DNA of 64,000 bases from Gautieria morchelliformis (lineage: Eukaryota; Basidiomycota; Agaricomycetes; Gomphales; Gomphaceae). The DNA is taken from contig WHVA01000009.1 of assembly GCA_015179125.1 (NCBI GenBank), positions 124,001 through 188,000 of the forward strand. The letters run 5' to 3'. Within the stretch, counting starts at the first letter, position 1. Each line of letters starts with the position of its first letter. The notes below the pieces were generated by a model, which was given only the letters and a program-made list of their open reading frames with translations, had not been told where the DNA came from and made no database searches. Made by a program: the position numbers and the translations under genes. Shown here piece by piece: positions 51,650 to 64,000 of this stretch.

Positions 51650-53666
51650 AGACAGCAGAACACAAACTAATCATTAACAGCGGTCACCAACTTACTCGCT
51701 AAGTGCTCTCCTACAGAATATGACATTATAGCAATTCAAGAACCGTATATAGACTTTTTGGGAAACGCAAGGGCATCACTGCACTGGTACACCGTATACC
51801 CCGAATCACACTATAAAGACAGAACCAAACACATGAGGTCGATGATACTAGTAAACAAGGAGATAAACACGAGCACATGGGTGGTGGTATAAGTAGGGTC
51901 ACCAGACATCACGGCTATCAGGATAAAAGCTGACGGTGGAGTTGTCATAATCTTTAACATTTATTGCGATTGCACTCACTTGGACAGCATACAGGACCTA
52001 CATAAACATCTGCAGGGAGAGGCCAGAAACGAATGGGCACAGAGCGAAGAGGTCAGCGGGGAAATCTGGCTGGGTGACTTCAATCAGCACAATCCACGGT
52101 GGGATGACAAGCGGAACGCGCACCTCTTCACCTGCAGTAACCTGGATGAGGCACAGATTCTACTGAATGCTGTATCGGATCATGATATGCAGATGGTGCT
52201 ACCAAAGGCCATGCCTACACTGAAGGCAATGTCCGCAGGCAACCACACTCAGACTGACAACATATTTACATCTGCGGAAATGGTTGAGCAAATAAGTAGT
52301 TGCAAAACAGTACCGGAGGATCAGCTGGCCAAGAGCAATCACTTCCCAGTAGATACTGTGATCGACATCTCAGCCGTGTCAACCAGCTACGTGCCCAGAG
52401 CCAACTACAGACAGGTCAACTGGAAAGCGTTCAACAAGGAGCTGGACAGGCGGCTAAAGGAAATGAGCAAGGATCCAACACTGAGCACTAAGTGGCAGTT
52501 CAATCAGCACCTTGACATGATCACAACAGTCATAGTGGAAACAGTGGAAGCCCTGATACTGAAGACTAAGCCCTCCTCTTTCATGAAACGGTGGTGGTCA
52601 CTAGAGCTAACAAAAATTAGAACAGAAACCCAGTGACTAGGAAGAAAGGCATACGCTAGGCGCTATGACCCCATGGACAAGTCACATGAAGACTACAAGC
52701 ACACCAGAAACAAGTACACTAGCAAGATAACATGTTGTTTGAAAATTTCTTCCCCCAGATTGAGAACAGAGTATGACCCCATCCCAGCCGACTACCCCTA
52801 CCCCACACCAGCGTTTGATTACATGCCAATCACTGATGACCAAATCAGGAGGGCAGTAGAGAGACTAAACTCGCTCAAGGCGCCTGGGGCCAATGGTATC
52901 CCCAACGTCTTGATTAAAAAATGTATTGAAACACTGTTGCCCTATGTAGGACCACTGTTTCGAGCAATGTTCGAGCTGGACACATACCCAGCAGAATGGA
53001 GGGACTCGATCACTAGGGTCCTCCAGAAGCCAGGGAAGAGCGACTACATGGTGCCTGGCTCCTACCGGCCCATAGCACTCTTAGACACCCTGGGAAAGGT
53101 CCTGTCAGCATGAATAGCAGAGGACATAGGCAAAATGACCAGAAGATATCAGCTGCTACCAGACATCCATTATGGCTGCCAACCTGGGTGGACCACCACA
53201 GATGCTCTCCATTACGTCATCTCAGCGGTCAAGGATGCGTGGAGGAAAGGCAGGGTTATGGGGCTACTATTCCTAGATATTAAGGGGGCTTTCCCTAGTG
53301 TTCTACTAATTGGCTGATTCACAATATGCGACGCAGGGGGATACCAGAGGAATATACGAGGTGGATGCGCAGGAGGGTGGAGGGAAGGAAAACGGTCATC
53401 AACTTTGATGATTATAGCACACCAGCAAGGGACATGGGCAGAGGCATGGACCAGGGATGCCCTGTATCTGCCATTGCCTACCAGTTCTACAATGCGGACT
53501 TGATCGAAATGGCCAGGCGGAAGCAGGGGGAGGATTGCATGGGTTTCATGGATGAAACCACACTGATGGCAGAGGGGGTGGATCTCAGAGAGGCTTTTAA
53601 CAAGCTAACAGATGTTATGTGCAGGCCTGCAGGGGCAAGTGACTGGGCTGAGTGGCACCAATTCAT
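51650..53666 (+). pseudogene. LINE ORF2: endonuclease and reverse transcriptase
   Basis: The AP-type endonuclease has DIIAIQEPYIDF (about 51722), the GDFNQHNPRWDD box (about 52075) and SNHFPVD (about 52337, the usual SDH His retained). A linker with a stop at 52636 leads to the RT: RAVERLNSLKAPGANGIPN, GSYRPIALLDTLGKVL (52673-53113), LLPDIHYGCQPGWTTTDALH and LLFLDIKGAFPSV (first catalytic Asp, about 53270), then in another frame RGMDQGCPVSAIAYQFYN and the active-site loop MGFMDETTLMAEG, where the second Asp of the xxDD pair is Glu. Stops at 51890, 52636, 53111 and 53317 and a frameshift near 53320 inactivate it. An LTR-A cuts it at 53667. Confidence 0.88.
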
Positions 53667-56170
53667 TGTCAAGATTGGTGTTTAGGTGTTAATATCGTGT
53701 ATTAGTGAACACAGCGAATGCCCGAATAGCTTGTGTGAATAAGTATGCCGTTCAGCGAATAGGTGAACCAATAAATGTTCACAAGATAAGAGGGCTGCCC
53801 AAACGGAGCTCGCCCTATCTACAGTTGTAGCAAAATCGCCCATGGCACTTGACGATGTAACGTGCAAGGTGTCACGGAAGGGTTGCCTAAGTAGCGACAA
53901 TCCCTTCGCCGACAGCACAGAAAATAGTTCGAAGGCTAAAGTAACGAAGATGAAGTATGAGAACTCACCAGTGATGCCTAATTCCTCTTCTGGTCGAAGA
54001 TAGAAATCTACAGGAGAAGACTCAAGACGATAGTCACAGCGAGGTCAAGTTTGCACAAGATGGACGTATGATAATTGAACTGGAGAATATACATGCAAAT
54101 GTAAACTACTTGTATCGAATGCTCGTAAGGTATCAGCGAATAGGAAAGAGGCCGTCATGAGTCAGGGGTGGATAGGGGTGCGCAGTCATGATACAAAATA
54201 GATGGAATAAACATACAATAGAGTGAGAGAAGAGGGCGAATATGAAACAACGGAGAGTAAAGGTGGCGAAGGCACCTATGTATTAAACCATGTCTTGGGA
54301 CCTGCATATATGCTACCCTGCATGGACTCTTCGTTTACTGGGTTGATCCCACATGTCCTACGGGTAGGACGTCTCGCAAACGCACCCTGCTCATATGAAC
54401 ACCTAAAGGGGTTGGGTCGAGAAGCTGATGGAGCTAGTGACGAGCCATCATGCCGGGTAGGGGATGTCAATCGTGTTTTGATGGTGTGCCTGCTGGCGAA
54501 CGATGCGAGCAGTGAATGATTGTTCACCAAAATGGGGCAAAGGGCGAAATAGAATGATTATCGAAGAGCCGTGGCCCAAGGGGAGGGCGAAGCCATGCGA
54601 ACATAGAGGAGGACTGGGAAAACGGATAATAGGGATAACTGGGTAGAGGAAATAAATGAGTTGCGCCATTAGATCCGGGGAGCATCCGACGGGGTGTGAG
54701 CCAGGGAGGTGAGGGGACCCGCGTGTCATGACGCATTTATTTCCCATACTCAGATGCTCTGTTCTCCCATTCCTCACTCCACCTCTGTGTTCATTCCGAT
54801 CACCCTTGCCGTGTCCAGCAACTGATCTTCGCTGTTCGCGCCATTTACCATAGCCACGCCGTCAAAGCACGATCGACGTCTTTGAACTGACTTGGCAGTC
54901 ATCGCTGGGCCTATCACCTCCTCTGCTCAACCCTCTTTCGATGGTGCTCCTATGATCAGATTGTCATGACTTGTGTATTTCCTGCACCTTGTTATCCCCA
55001 TTTCCCATTTCGCCACTCCTCCCACATGTTCGCTCGGCTTCGCCCTCCCCCTCGACCACTCCTCCCCTATATCATCTCCATTCGCCCTTCCTCGCATTTC
55101 GCCGAACAGCCATTCGCTGCTCACATCATTCACCAGCAGGCACACCATCAATCACGATCGACATCCCTACCCGGCATGATGGCTCGTCAGTAGCTCCATC
55201 AGCTTCTCGATCCAACCCCCTTTTGGTGTTCATATGAGCAGGGTGCGTTCGTGGGACATTCTACCCGTAGGTCATGTGGGATCAACCCAGTAAAAGAAGA
55301 GTCCGTGCAGGATAGCATGTATGCGGGTCCCAAGTCATGGTTTTGTCCATAAGTGTCTTCGCCACCTTTATTCTCCGTCGTTTCATGTTCGCATTCTTCC
55401 CTCACTCTACTGTATGTTTATCCCATCTACTTGGTATCATGACTGCGCACCCCTATCCGACCCTGACTCACGACGGCCTCTTTCCCATTCGCTGATACCT
55501 TATGAGCATTCAATATAAGTAGTTTGCATTTCGCATGTATATTCCCCAGTTCAATTATCATATGTCGTCCATCTTGTGCAAACTTGACCTCGCTGTGATC
55601 ATCATCTTGAGCCTTCTCCTGGAGATTCCTATCTTCAACCAGAAGAGGACTTAGGCATCACTGGTGAGTTCTCATACTTCATCTTCGTTACCTTAGCCTT
55701 CGAACTATTTTCTGCACTGTCGGCAAAGGACTCCAAAGGAGTACCTTCGCCGGCGAAGGGATTGTTGCTACTTAGACAGCCCTTCCGTGACACCTTGCAC
55801 GTTATACCATCAAGTGCCACAGGCTATTTCACTATGACTGTAGATAGGGCAAGCTCCATTCGGGAAACCCTCTTATCTTGTGAACATTTGTTGGTTCACC
55901 TATTCGCCGAACGGCATACTTATTCTCACAAGTTATCCGGGCATTCGCTGTGTTCACTAATACATGATATTAACGCCTGAAAACCAATCTTGACACCGCG
56001 ATGGACAATCGAGTCGGGGAGAAGGTGTTGATCGATTCCAGGTAGCGCTGCTATGTGCGAATGATGTGAAAGCAAATAAACGTTCGGCGCATTCAGCGAG
56101 GAGTGAACAGGGAGAACGTAAAAGTGGGGTGTTGAGGTTACTGGGTATACAAAGTAGACGGGTCATGACA
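53667..56170 (-). mobile_element. LTR-A (inverted) with a second LTR-A inside
   Basis: On the plus strand TGTCAAGATTGG at 53667 to GGGTCATGACA at 56170; flanks TTCAT (53662-53666) and GTCAT (56171-56175) agree at four of five bases. Another LTR-A in opposite orientation (54724-55995) is nested near its 5' end. This copy is more diverged from the rest (e.g. 54530-54718 and 56001-56170). Confidence 0.82.
54724..55995 (+). mobile_element. Solo LTR-A, duplication CCGCG
   Basis: 1,272 bp, TGTCATGACG...AATCTTGACA; CCGCG at 54719-54723 and 55996-56000. It is inserted into a reverse-oriented member of its own family, creating a large inverted repeat. Confidence 0.93.
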
Positions 56171-58350
56171 GTCATGTTCGCGGTTGACAAAATCGGACTC
56201 ATGGGGCTCACCAGGAGGAGGGAACACAACCCCATGAAGCCCAGGAAGACCAAGCCAATCACCAGACCTGCTATAAAGATCAGGCAACATGTCATCAAGC
56301 CAACTCTGACGCACAAGTTGCTGGGAGTAATTGTGTCAGGGGACACCCTGTTTTCCTTTTCCAGTTCCAACACCACACCCAGTTCCGACTCCATTTCCTA
56401 CTCCACTTCCAGTTCCGATTCCATCTCCGACTCCACTTTCTGAAATGATTCTGCTTCTGGGAGAACTTCTACCAGTTATGTTCACTTTGCCAATTCCACT
56501 CCAATTTCTGACTTCCACTCTCGGAACAGTGTCGGAAGTCAAGCGACTCATGTAATAGGTGGCATCAAGGGTCGATCAAGGGTCAGGGAGGTCAGGGGGA
56601 TGCAGGGTTGATGGTGAGTTCCAAGTGTTGTCCCTGGCTGTGGAGCGTAGTATAATACAGGCTCGCTGACATTGGGGGTCCTTAGACTTTTCTCTTTGGA
56701 TTTCCCCTTGTCAGGTGAGAATCCCCTCTCTTGTATGCTCTATTAATTTATACATACTTCGAATTCCCCATTGTCAGTTGTGTGGTAGTGTGATCTCCAC
56801 AGCCAGCTAGGGTTGCCCTTACAAATTGTCAACCAGGTGCTACACTTCAATGAGCACACCAATTACATGCTCAAAAAAGGAGACATGTATATTGCTCAGT
56901 ACAGAAGGCTCGCCAAACCAACAAGAGGAGTCATGGCCAAGCACATGAGAAGATACTATCTAACGGTAGCAGTGCCAAGAATGTTGTACACGGCTGACAT
57001 ATTCCTAATCCTAAGCAATGTGCGCATGAAAGGCACCAAAGGTAGTATTAACAAGCTCGCCAGGGTTCAAAGACAGGCAGCATTATCCATCACAGGGGCA
57101 ATGAGTACGACAGTGAGTGACATGCGGGATGCACATGCCAACCTGCTGCCCTTCCTGCTCCTGGTCACGAAGGTCATACACCGAGTGGCGTCCAGGATTG
57201 TGTGCCTGCCACAGCAACACCCACTGGCAGAAAAGGCACGGAAGGCTGCAGCACACTATATCCAGAGACACCACTCACCGCTGCATGAAATCATGCACGC
57301 GTTTGAAATAAGGCCAGAGGAAATGGAGAAAATACACACAACGTGCTTCAGGCCCAAGTGGGCACCAGCCTTCAAGATAAGTATAATGCTGAATAAGCGA
57401 CAGGCGGCTGACGAGTTAGAGGCAGACCCAGCCGATGTCAAAGTACATGGATGGATCGTGCATCGAAGGGGGAGTGGGAGCGGTGGCAGTGCTATACAAG
57501 AATGGGGTGGAGAAGATAGCAGTCAGGTTATACATGGGGACCAAGCAGGAGCGTATGGTCTTCGAGGCAGAGCTAGTGGGGGCAGCTATAGGGCCCAAGC
57601 TGCTGAATACCGAAAGAGGAAAAAGATGTCATCGCAGCTGACAACCAGGTGGGCATGCAGACCATGAGGAGTGAGAAGGCGATATCGGCACAATACCTGG
57701 TGAATACCTCACACAGGCAAATACAAGGGGTAACCGAGCAACAGCCAGGAGTAAAGGTGGTGATGAAGGGGGTGCCGGGACATGAGGGAATAAAGGGGAA
57801 CGAGAGAGCAGACGAAGAGGTCAAGAGAGCGGCGAAAGGAGATTCAAGCGAGGAGAGGCTAATCCCCATTGAGCGCAGGGGAACCTTACCGAAGAGCAGA
57901 GCGGCAGAACTTCAAAGATACCGGCAGAACTTGCAGAGAGAGGCCAAAGCCACCTTTGCCACGTCCCCACAAGCCAAGAACACGTACAGGATAGACCCCT
58001 CGATGCCCTCCACTGCATTTGCTAGACTTAGTCACGAGCTCCCACACAGACACGCCAGCATTCTGATTCAACTCAGGACAGGACATGTACCTCTGAACAA
58101 GCATTTACACAAGATCAGCCGAGCTGACATGCCCATGTGCCCAGTGTGCGGGCAAGCGAGCGAAACGGTAAATCACTTCCTACTTAGGTGCCCCACCTAC
58201 AAGAAGCAAAGGAAGAACCTGGAGCGCAGACTGAGGAGAGCAGCAATGTCAGCGCGCACTTTGCTAAGCAGGCCGAAGGCTATGGCACACATGTTCAGAT
58301 ATCTACATAAGGAGGATAATCATAATGGTTATGTAATACAGCATATATGA
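56171..58350 (+). pseudogene. LINE ORF2: C-terminal part and RNase H
   Basis: 56171-56333 continues the RT after the active site (KIGLMGLTRRREHNPMK), then a solo LTR-D, then 56824-57667: VNQVLHFNEHTNYMLKKGD, the RT thumb-type helices (MAKHMRRYYLTVAVPRMLYT, KLARVQRQAALSITGAM) and HHSPLHEIMHAF. 57435-57641 starts the RNase H (KYMDGSCIEGG with the first Asp, FEAELVGA with the Glu), and 57649-58350 continues it (VPGHEGIKGNERADEEVKRA) and ends in a CPVCGQASETVNHFLLRC zinc-binding tail (C-x2-C-x7-H-x4-C). RNase H in a LINE is typical of I/Tad-like clades. Frameshifts near 57430 and 57640. Confidence 0.88.
56334..56823 (+). mobile_element. Solo LTR-D, target duplication AATTG
   Basis: TGTCAGGGGACACC...GGGTTGCCCTTACA, 490 bp, AATTG at 56329-56333 and 56824-56828. 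It is the only complete LTR-D in the window, and shows that Copia-1 sits inside a member of the same family. Confidence 0.92.
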
Positions 58351-58772
58351 GTATATAATATATACTATAAGAGTATTAATAACAACATATAGGAATATAC
58401 AGTAGTATTTAATAGATGTTATTAGATGATTCTGTATATATTTAAACATCTCGAAGATATATATACATATGAGAGAGTATCTGACTACAAGATAGAATAA
58501 CAGATACTTGGCTAGATACTTCTAATAGATATGAGTAGGAGTATTAGTATGAATAGTTATAATGAGTGTATATTAAAAGTGGGTAGAAAAAATAAGAAGA
58601 GGCATAAAAATAAAAATCGGCGTTCTCGTCGGTGGAGCTGCCACTTGGGGAGGGACAAATGGAAATTTATTTATATCCCAACAATAAGATTGGCATGTAC
58701 TTTCATCCTCTTCTTTTCTATAATCTGAGAATAAAATGGGTGAAGCTACAGGTAATAAAAAGTTGTGAGCAT
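58351..58772 (+). other. LINE 3' UTR
   Basis: AT-rich (ATATAT runs), then a GC-richer block GGCGTTCTCGTCGGTGGAGC, and a tail ...GGGTGAAGCTACAGGTAATAAAA followed by GTTGTGAGCATC. The truncated copy at 43277 shares it up to about the AGCATC, so the exact end is uncertain by about 12 bp. Confidence 0.75.
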
Positions 58773-59175
58773 CCACCTAACACCAGATGGTCCGTCAAAA
58801 CACACGGAGACCTGATGCTCGCGCAGAAAGAGGGAGAGGCACGATAACGGGAACAAAGACAGGGGCATACCTGCGCTAAGCGCGAAACTCACACCTTGCT
58901 CACACAGGCACAGACTTGCACGGGGCTTCTCCCATGGTGCACAAGCGGAGATAGAGAAGGAAAGGGTAGCTAGCAAATTATGTCGATGGGTGCTTTGTAG
59001 AAATCATCTTACATAGGGAAATACCCCAAAAGACATAAAATTGGATTTAAAAAAAAATAAAAAATAAAAAATAAAAAAAAAGGATTCATTGGGTCGACTA
59101 CTCACACCGCTGAGAAGATTCCCAGTGATGCCAGTGATGCACTGCGGGAACAAACCCCCTGATAAATCAGTGGGT
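58773..59175. other. Unassigned; A-rich tract at 59049-59082
   Basis: No coding feature recognised. The A-rich run (TTTAAAAAAAAATAAAAAATAA...) may be the tail of an unrecognised retroposed sequence. Confidence 0.35.
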
Positions 59176-59189
59176 CGTCCATACCCGGT

Positions 59190-59252
59190 TTTGGTGGATG
59201 GTCCACCACTGGTAGATGGACACTCCACCGGTCCAATGGTGGACCATCCACC
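59190..59252. repeat. 20-bp inverted repeat, GGTGGATGGTCCACC type
   Basis: GGTGGATGGTCCACCACTGG near 59192-59211 pairs with CCAATGGTGGACCATCCACC near 59232-59251 with one mismatch and a 20-bp loop. Each arm is itself palindromic (GGTGGA-TGG-TCCACC). Confidence 0.7.
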
Positions 59253-59652
59253 ATATACTTCTCATGGTAAGTCCACCGGTATAAGGGCAACCTGGGCAGA
59301 TGCTCTACACTCAAGCGGCGAACTTGCGAAGGGGGATCCAAAGTGAGATAGAGAACTATATACAGGACATAGACATACCTGGTGAAGGGGGATCCAAAGA
59401 GAAAACTCTAAGGAACCCCTTCGCCACCTAACTACGACTATAAGCAAACGCGGGCATGCTAGCCCGATCACCGAATGCCCGAGTTACATAAGCAATCATG
59501 CCAGCGATAAGAGGGCTGGACAGATAAGGAAGGAATGATGTCGGAAGGGGCCGGAACAGGAAGGGAAATAAACGGAACACAAGACAGAAGGATGCTAAAG
59601 GCTAGGAGAAGCTCAGGGGCCACCAACAACATGCTGCGATGATGCAGTGTGT

Positions 59653-59863
59653 GATAATGCACAGTGCGATCATGCACAGTGCGATCATGCACAGTGCGAT
59701 CATGCACAGTGCGATCATGCACAGTGCGATCATGCACAGTGCGATCATGCACAGTGCGATCATGCACAGTGCGACCATGCACAGTGCGACCATGCACAGT
59801 GCGATCATGCACAGTGCGATCATGCATAGTGCGATCATACACAGTGCGACCATGCACAGTGTG
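59653..59863 (+). repeat. 15-bp tandem repeat, 14 units
   Basis: Head-to-tail CATGCACAGTGCGAT with few variants (GCGAC, GCATAGT, CATACAC). Each unit holds the near-palindrome GCAC-A-GTGC. Because 15 is a multiple of 3, long frames appear on both strands (pentapeptide repeats); these are not genes. Confidence 0.95.
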
Positions 59864-60215
59864 TGATTGGTGTTCCCCTGACAACCGGCCACTCAGGGGT
59901 CCATGTCCACATCCACTTACAGTACATGGACTATCCACTCACAATAAGGCCTTTTTTTTGGTGGATTTCATTTCCATTGACATATGTGTAGGATTATCCA
60001 TTGAGTCTTCCAAGGGATATACCAGTAATAATCATTGGATTATCAATGACTATTACCATAAAAAATAAAAAATAAACACGCTACCTATCTAGATGCCATC
60101 TTGTATTGTAAGCAGATACTTACATCCCAGATTACCAATATAGAAGGCGCCCTTGTAAAGGAATTCAAGGGTGGAACATTGTACCTGGAACCAGATCCGA
60201 ACGAGCAACCTAATG
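59864..60215. other. Unassigned, no feature seen
   Basis: Contains an A-rich stretch near 60058-60077 and no convincing frame, repeat or RNA gene. Confidence 0.4.
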
Positions 60216-60221
60216 ATAAAC

Positions 60222-60424
60222 ATACTTACTCATCAACACTTTATCCAACTGCTCCACAAGGTTTCTGACTAACACTGGTGTGAAATGGTATAAGTTAGCA
60301 TACACTGCCGTGATGGCTTTCAGAATCATTCGAACATCTTGTCCGCTCACACTCATGCTCGGCACCAGACTCAGTGAGTCCAACAGTACATGCCTGACAC
60401 TGAGCTTAGACAAGTTGCTGTGAC
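60222..60424 (-). pseudogene. Possible exon of an unknown gene
   Basis: On the minus strand a segment of about 67 codons (LSVRHVLLDSLSLVPSMS ... DVRMILKAITAVYANLYHF ... LVEQLDKVLM) is preceded by a TTTGTCACAG acceptor-like site and ends at GTAAGTATG, a consensus fungal 5' splice site, at about 60221. It reads like a helical repeat protein. The neighbouring sequence on either side does not continue it recognisably, and the opposite strand also has a 78-codon frame starting at 60390, so this may be chance. Confidence 0.3.
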
Positions 60425-61009
60425 AAAGTTAGACATTTTGAAGTACACACTGTCACCCCTCGAGCTAGCTGACACAATCACTGCATTGAACACCTTCCTG
60501 CCTCAACTACGGCTTGTTATGTCCCAGAGATACAGGGTGTGGAACTCCTTTGGCCTGAGTCTGGAGAGCTCAGCGTGCGAGCACACAGGCCGCGATGGGG
60601 GTCTCAATGATGCAGAGGTTGTGTGACGATGCTTTGCAGAGACGACCTTTTCCACAATGACGAGCGGGTTCGCGCAGACAAACACGGCGCGGGGGGACTC
60701 AGATACCAACGCGCACTGAACTGGTGGCTCACGCACGCAGGGAATGTAGTGCATCAGCGATGGTCTAGTTCGACTCGACATTGGACGTTGACCACCAACT
60801 CTGCTACGTCCATTGCTCACCAACATCCTCCACCTCATCGCACCACCTTCATCCAATTTCCTCGTTCCACTCCACCTCTCCATCTCCCCAGCCCACCACC
60901 CCAAGCTCCCTGATGTCTACCTCCGTGAGGAGCATGCCTACTTCATCAAAGCGGGATTTGAGGCTGTGGTTTATGGTGTGTGGGTACGTTCATTCGTTGT
61001 GTGATGGCG
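60425..61009. other. Unassigned
   Basis: Frames at 60390-60626 and 60813-61004 (plus) have no recognisable motif; the second ends VYLREEHAYFIKAGFEAVVYG near a GTACGT donor-like site at 60984. No repeat relation to the rest of the window was found. Confidence 0.35.
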
Positions 61010-61222
61010 TGTAAATAACCCGTGTATCTACATGTACATTAGTTATTACATAATCCCAGTGGGCCCCTTAGGGACCCACTGTATAGTTTATGTGTGGGAA
61101 CCGGCTAGCGGTCCCCATCGCATCTTACCCTTACACTGTCACTACATAGCATCAGAATACCACACATTGGTCAAGTTCTGTCGTGCTCTTGTGACCTGAG
61201 GCTTAAGATAGATATCTTTACA
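61010..61222 (+). repeat. LTR-E, 5' LTR of a Gypsy-3-type fragment
   Basis: TGTAAATAACCCG...ATATCTTTACA, 213 bp, followed by the Gypsy-3 leader (TTTTTGAACTATCCTGCGGTT). Same family as the LTRs at 21651 and 31405. The 3' LTR is not in the window. Confidence 0.88.
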
Positions 61223-61324
61223 CATTTTTGAACTATCCTGCGGTTGATCGCCACGCGACCAACCAATAGTGGATTCGAAGCAATCTTGAAAAAGATCGCT
61301 ACGTCGACGACTAACAATCGTTGA

Positions 61325-63299
<1,975 letters not shown>

Positions 63300-63303
<4 letters not shown>

Positions 63304-64000
63304 CCGCTGCGTGTCACAAAATCCGACGCATCTTCCGCTTCCGGTAGACCATGTTCCGCATTTTCGGAAAGCTCTTCCGCAGTGGGCACTCCGTTTATGT
63401 CTGCAAGCGCGAGGAACTCTGGAAGGATCTCGAGTTTCTCCTCTGTGGTCATAAGCCGGATATCAAAGGCTTGGGGGCACTCGCGAGCGTAGTGGCCTGG
63501 TTGTCGGCAGCGGAAGCAGGTGATAGTTCCGTGGCCTTTTCCGCGCATGCGGTCAACATCCATCGGGGCAGGGCCACTCTTCGAGGGAGGAGGGCTATGG
63601 TTCCTAATAGGAGCAGGCGGAGCAAGCATCGGAAATAATTTCCGTGTGGGAATGAATGCGCTTCCGGGTTTTGGCACAGGTTGAGTAGGACGAGCGGAAC
63701 TGCGTGTCGTGTTCCGACTCGTCTCCACGAAGGCCTCATTTGCCTCCCTGTTCCGAGAAACCTTCTGCGCAGCTTGGTACCACCCTTCCGGGTCATCAAA
63801 ATCCGGAGCTCCATCCCCAAGCAGCGCAACTTGGTTCTGGAGCGTCGGATCAAGTCCTCGTCGGAATTTGATGACGATCGTCTTGTCGTCGTCATATTCC
63901 GCAAGGTCGATGAGCTCCTGGAAGCGATCGATGTAGTCATCGACCGGATCTTTGGCCTGGTACCAGCTCGTCCCCTCGAGCTTTGTAAGGGCTGTGAGCT
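63300..64000 (-). CDS. Gypsy-2-type Gag, C-terminal part (runs off window)
   Basis: Open from the window edge to a TGA near 63300: ...SWYQAKDPVDDYIDRFQEL, IKFRRGLDPTLQNQ, EGWYQAAQKVSRNREANEAF, a Pro-rich linker (PPPSKSGPAPMDVDRM), the knuckle CFRCRQPGHYARECP and a C-terminal EEKLEILPEFLALAD segment. It is the preserved counterpart of the broken copy at 14549-15290 and fixes what the stops there replaced. The N-terminus lies right of the window. Confidence 0.88.

Noticed and set aside
59653-59863. CRISPR-like array
   Set aside because: Units are contiguous with no unique spacers, and the genome is eukaryotic.
59468-59938. Long frames over the tandem array (156, 96, 75 and 134 codons)
   Set aside because: They result from a 15-bp unit being a multiple of three; both strands and several frames are open at once.

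Overview
The window looks like a transposon-saturated, probably heterochromatic stretch of a basidiomycete (Agaricomycete-type) genome. Supporting this are chromodomain Gypsy elements with acidic or proline-rich Gag proteins, a Copia element with the TGTTGGG LTR, a DIRS-like tyrosine-recombinase retroelement, a LINE with an RNase H domain, and a short fragment of a class II (lignin-type) peroxidase gene. I find no complete host gene. Almost every base from 1 to 64000 can be assigned to a mobile element, a remnant of one, or a short unassigned gap. I name the LTR families by their ends: LTR-A (about 1.27 kb, TGTCATGA...CTTGACA), LTR-B (about 1.4 kb, TGTRTGGGAAC...TTCCAAAACA), LTR-C (about 0.69 kb, TGTTACGACC...TACGTAACA), LTR-D (490 bp, TGTCAGGGGA...CCCTTACA), LTR-E (about 213 bp, TGTAAATAACC...CTTTACA) and the Copia LTR (about 498 bp, TGTTGGGTGC...CCTCTACA).

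Layout. 1-640: end of a Gypsy chromodomain and an LTR-A fragment. 771-2671: an unrecognised reading frame split by a solo LTR-A. 2576-5035: a broken DIRS-like element (minus). 5057-14479: Gypsy-1 (minus), carrying a solo LTR-B in the pol gene, a solo LTR-C in the reverse transcriptase, and two solo Copia LTRs in its own 5' LTR; a Zn-cluster-like frame runs antisense at its 3' end. 14480-21650: the 5' part of Gypsy-2 (minus), whose LTR-D contains a complete Copia element (Copia-1, 16068-21336). 21651-31616: a complete but decayed Gypsy-3 (minus) with a third open reading frame after the chromodomain. 31617-35642: another Gypsy-3-type gag (plus) broken by two insertions. 35885-41153: a second Copia element (Copia-2) with an identical 1,414-residue polyprotein. 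41154-45570: decayed Gypsy-4 (minus) with LTR-B, LINE and fold-back insertions. About 45600-58770: one LINE (plus) broken by four top-level LTR insertions that themselves carry further insertions. 58770-61009: short repeats and unassigned sequence. 61010-62311: Gypsy-3-type LTR and gag fused in frame to a peroxidase fragment. 62312-64000: Gypsy-2-type gag and pol (minus), running off the window.

Most insertions have perfect 5-bp target duplications, so the order of events can be read directly; the deepest nest is four levels (LINE > LTR-A > LTR-C > Copia solo LTR). Only the two Copia elements look coding-competent. The Gypsy elements show repeated CGA-to-TGA stops and other CpG transitions, as expected for methylated, silenced DNA. 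The most interesting points are the in-frame peroxidase fragment at 62120-62311, eight perfect TGA(C/G)TCA motifs upstream of the TATA box in one LTR-B, a tRNA-iMet anticodon-type primer site that contains the Copia start codon, and evidence that the two Copia copies are related by DNA duplication, gene conversion or misassembly rather than by independent retrotransposition.
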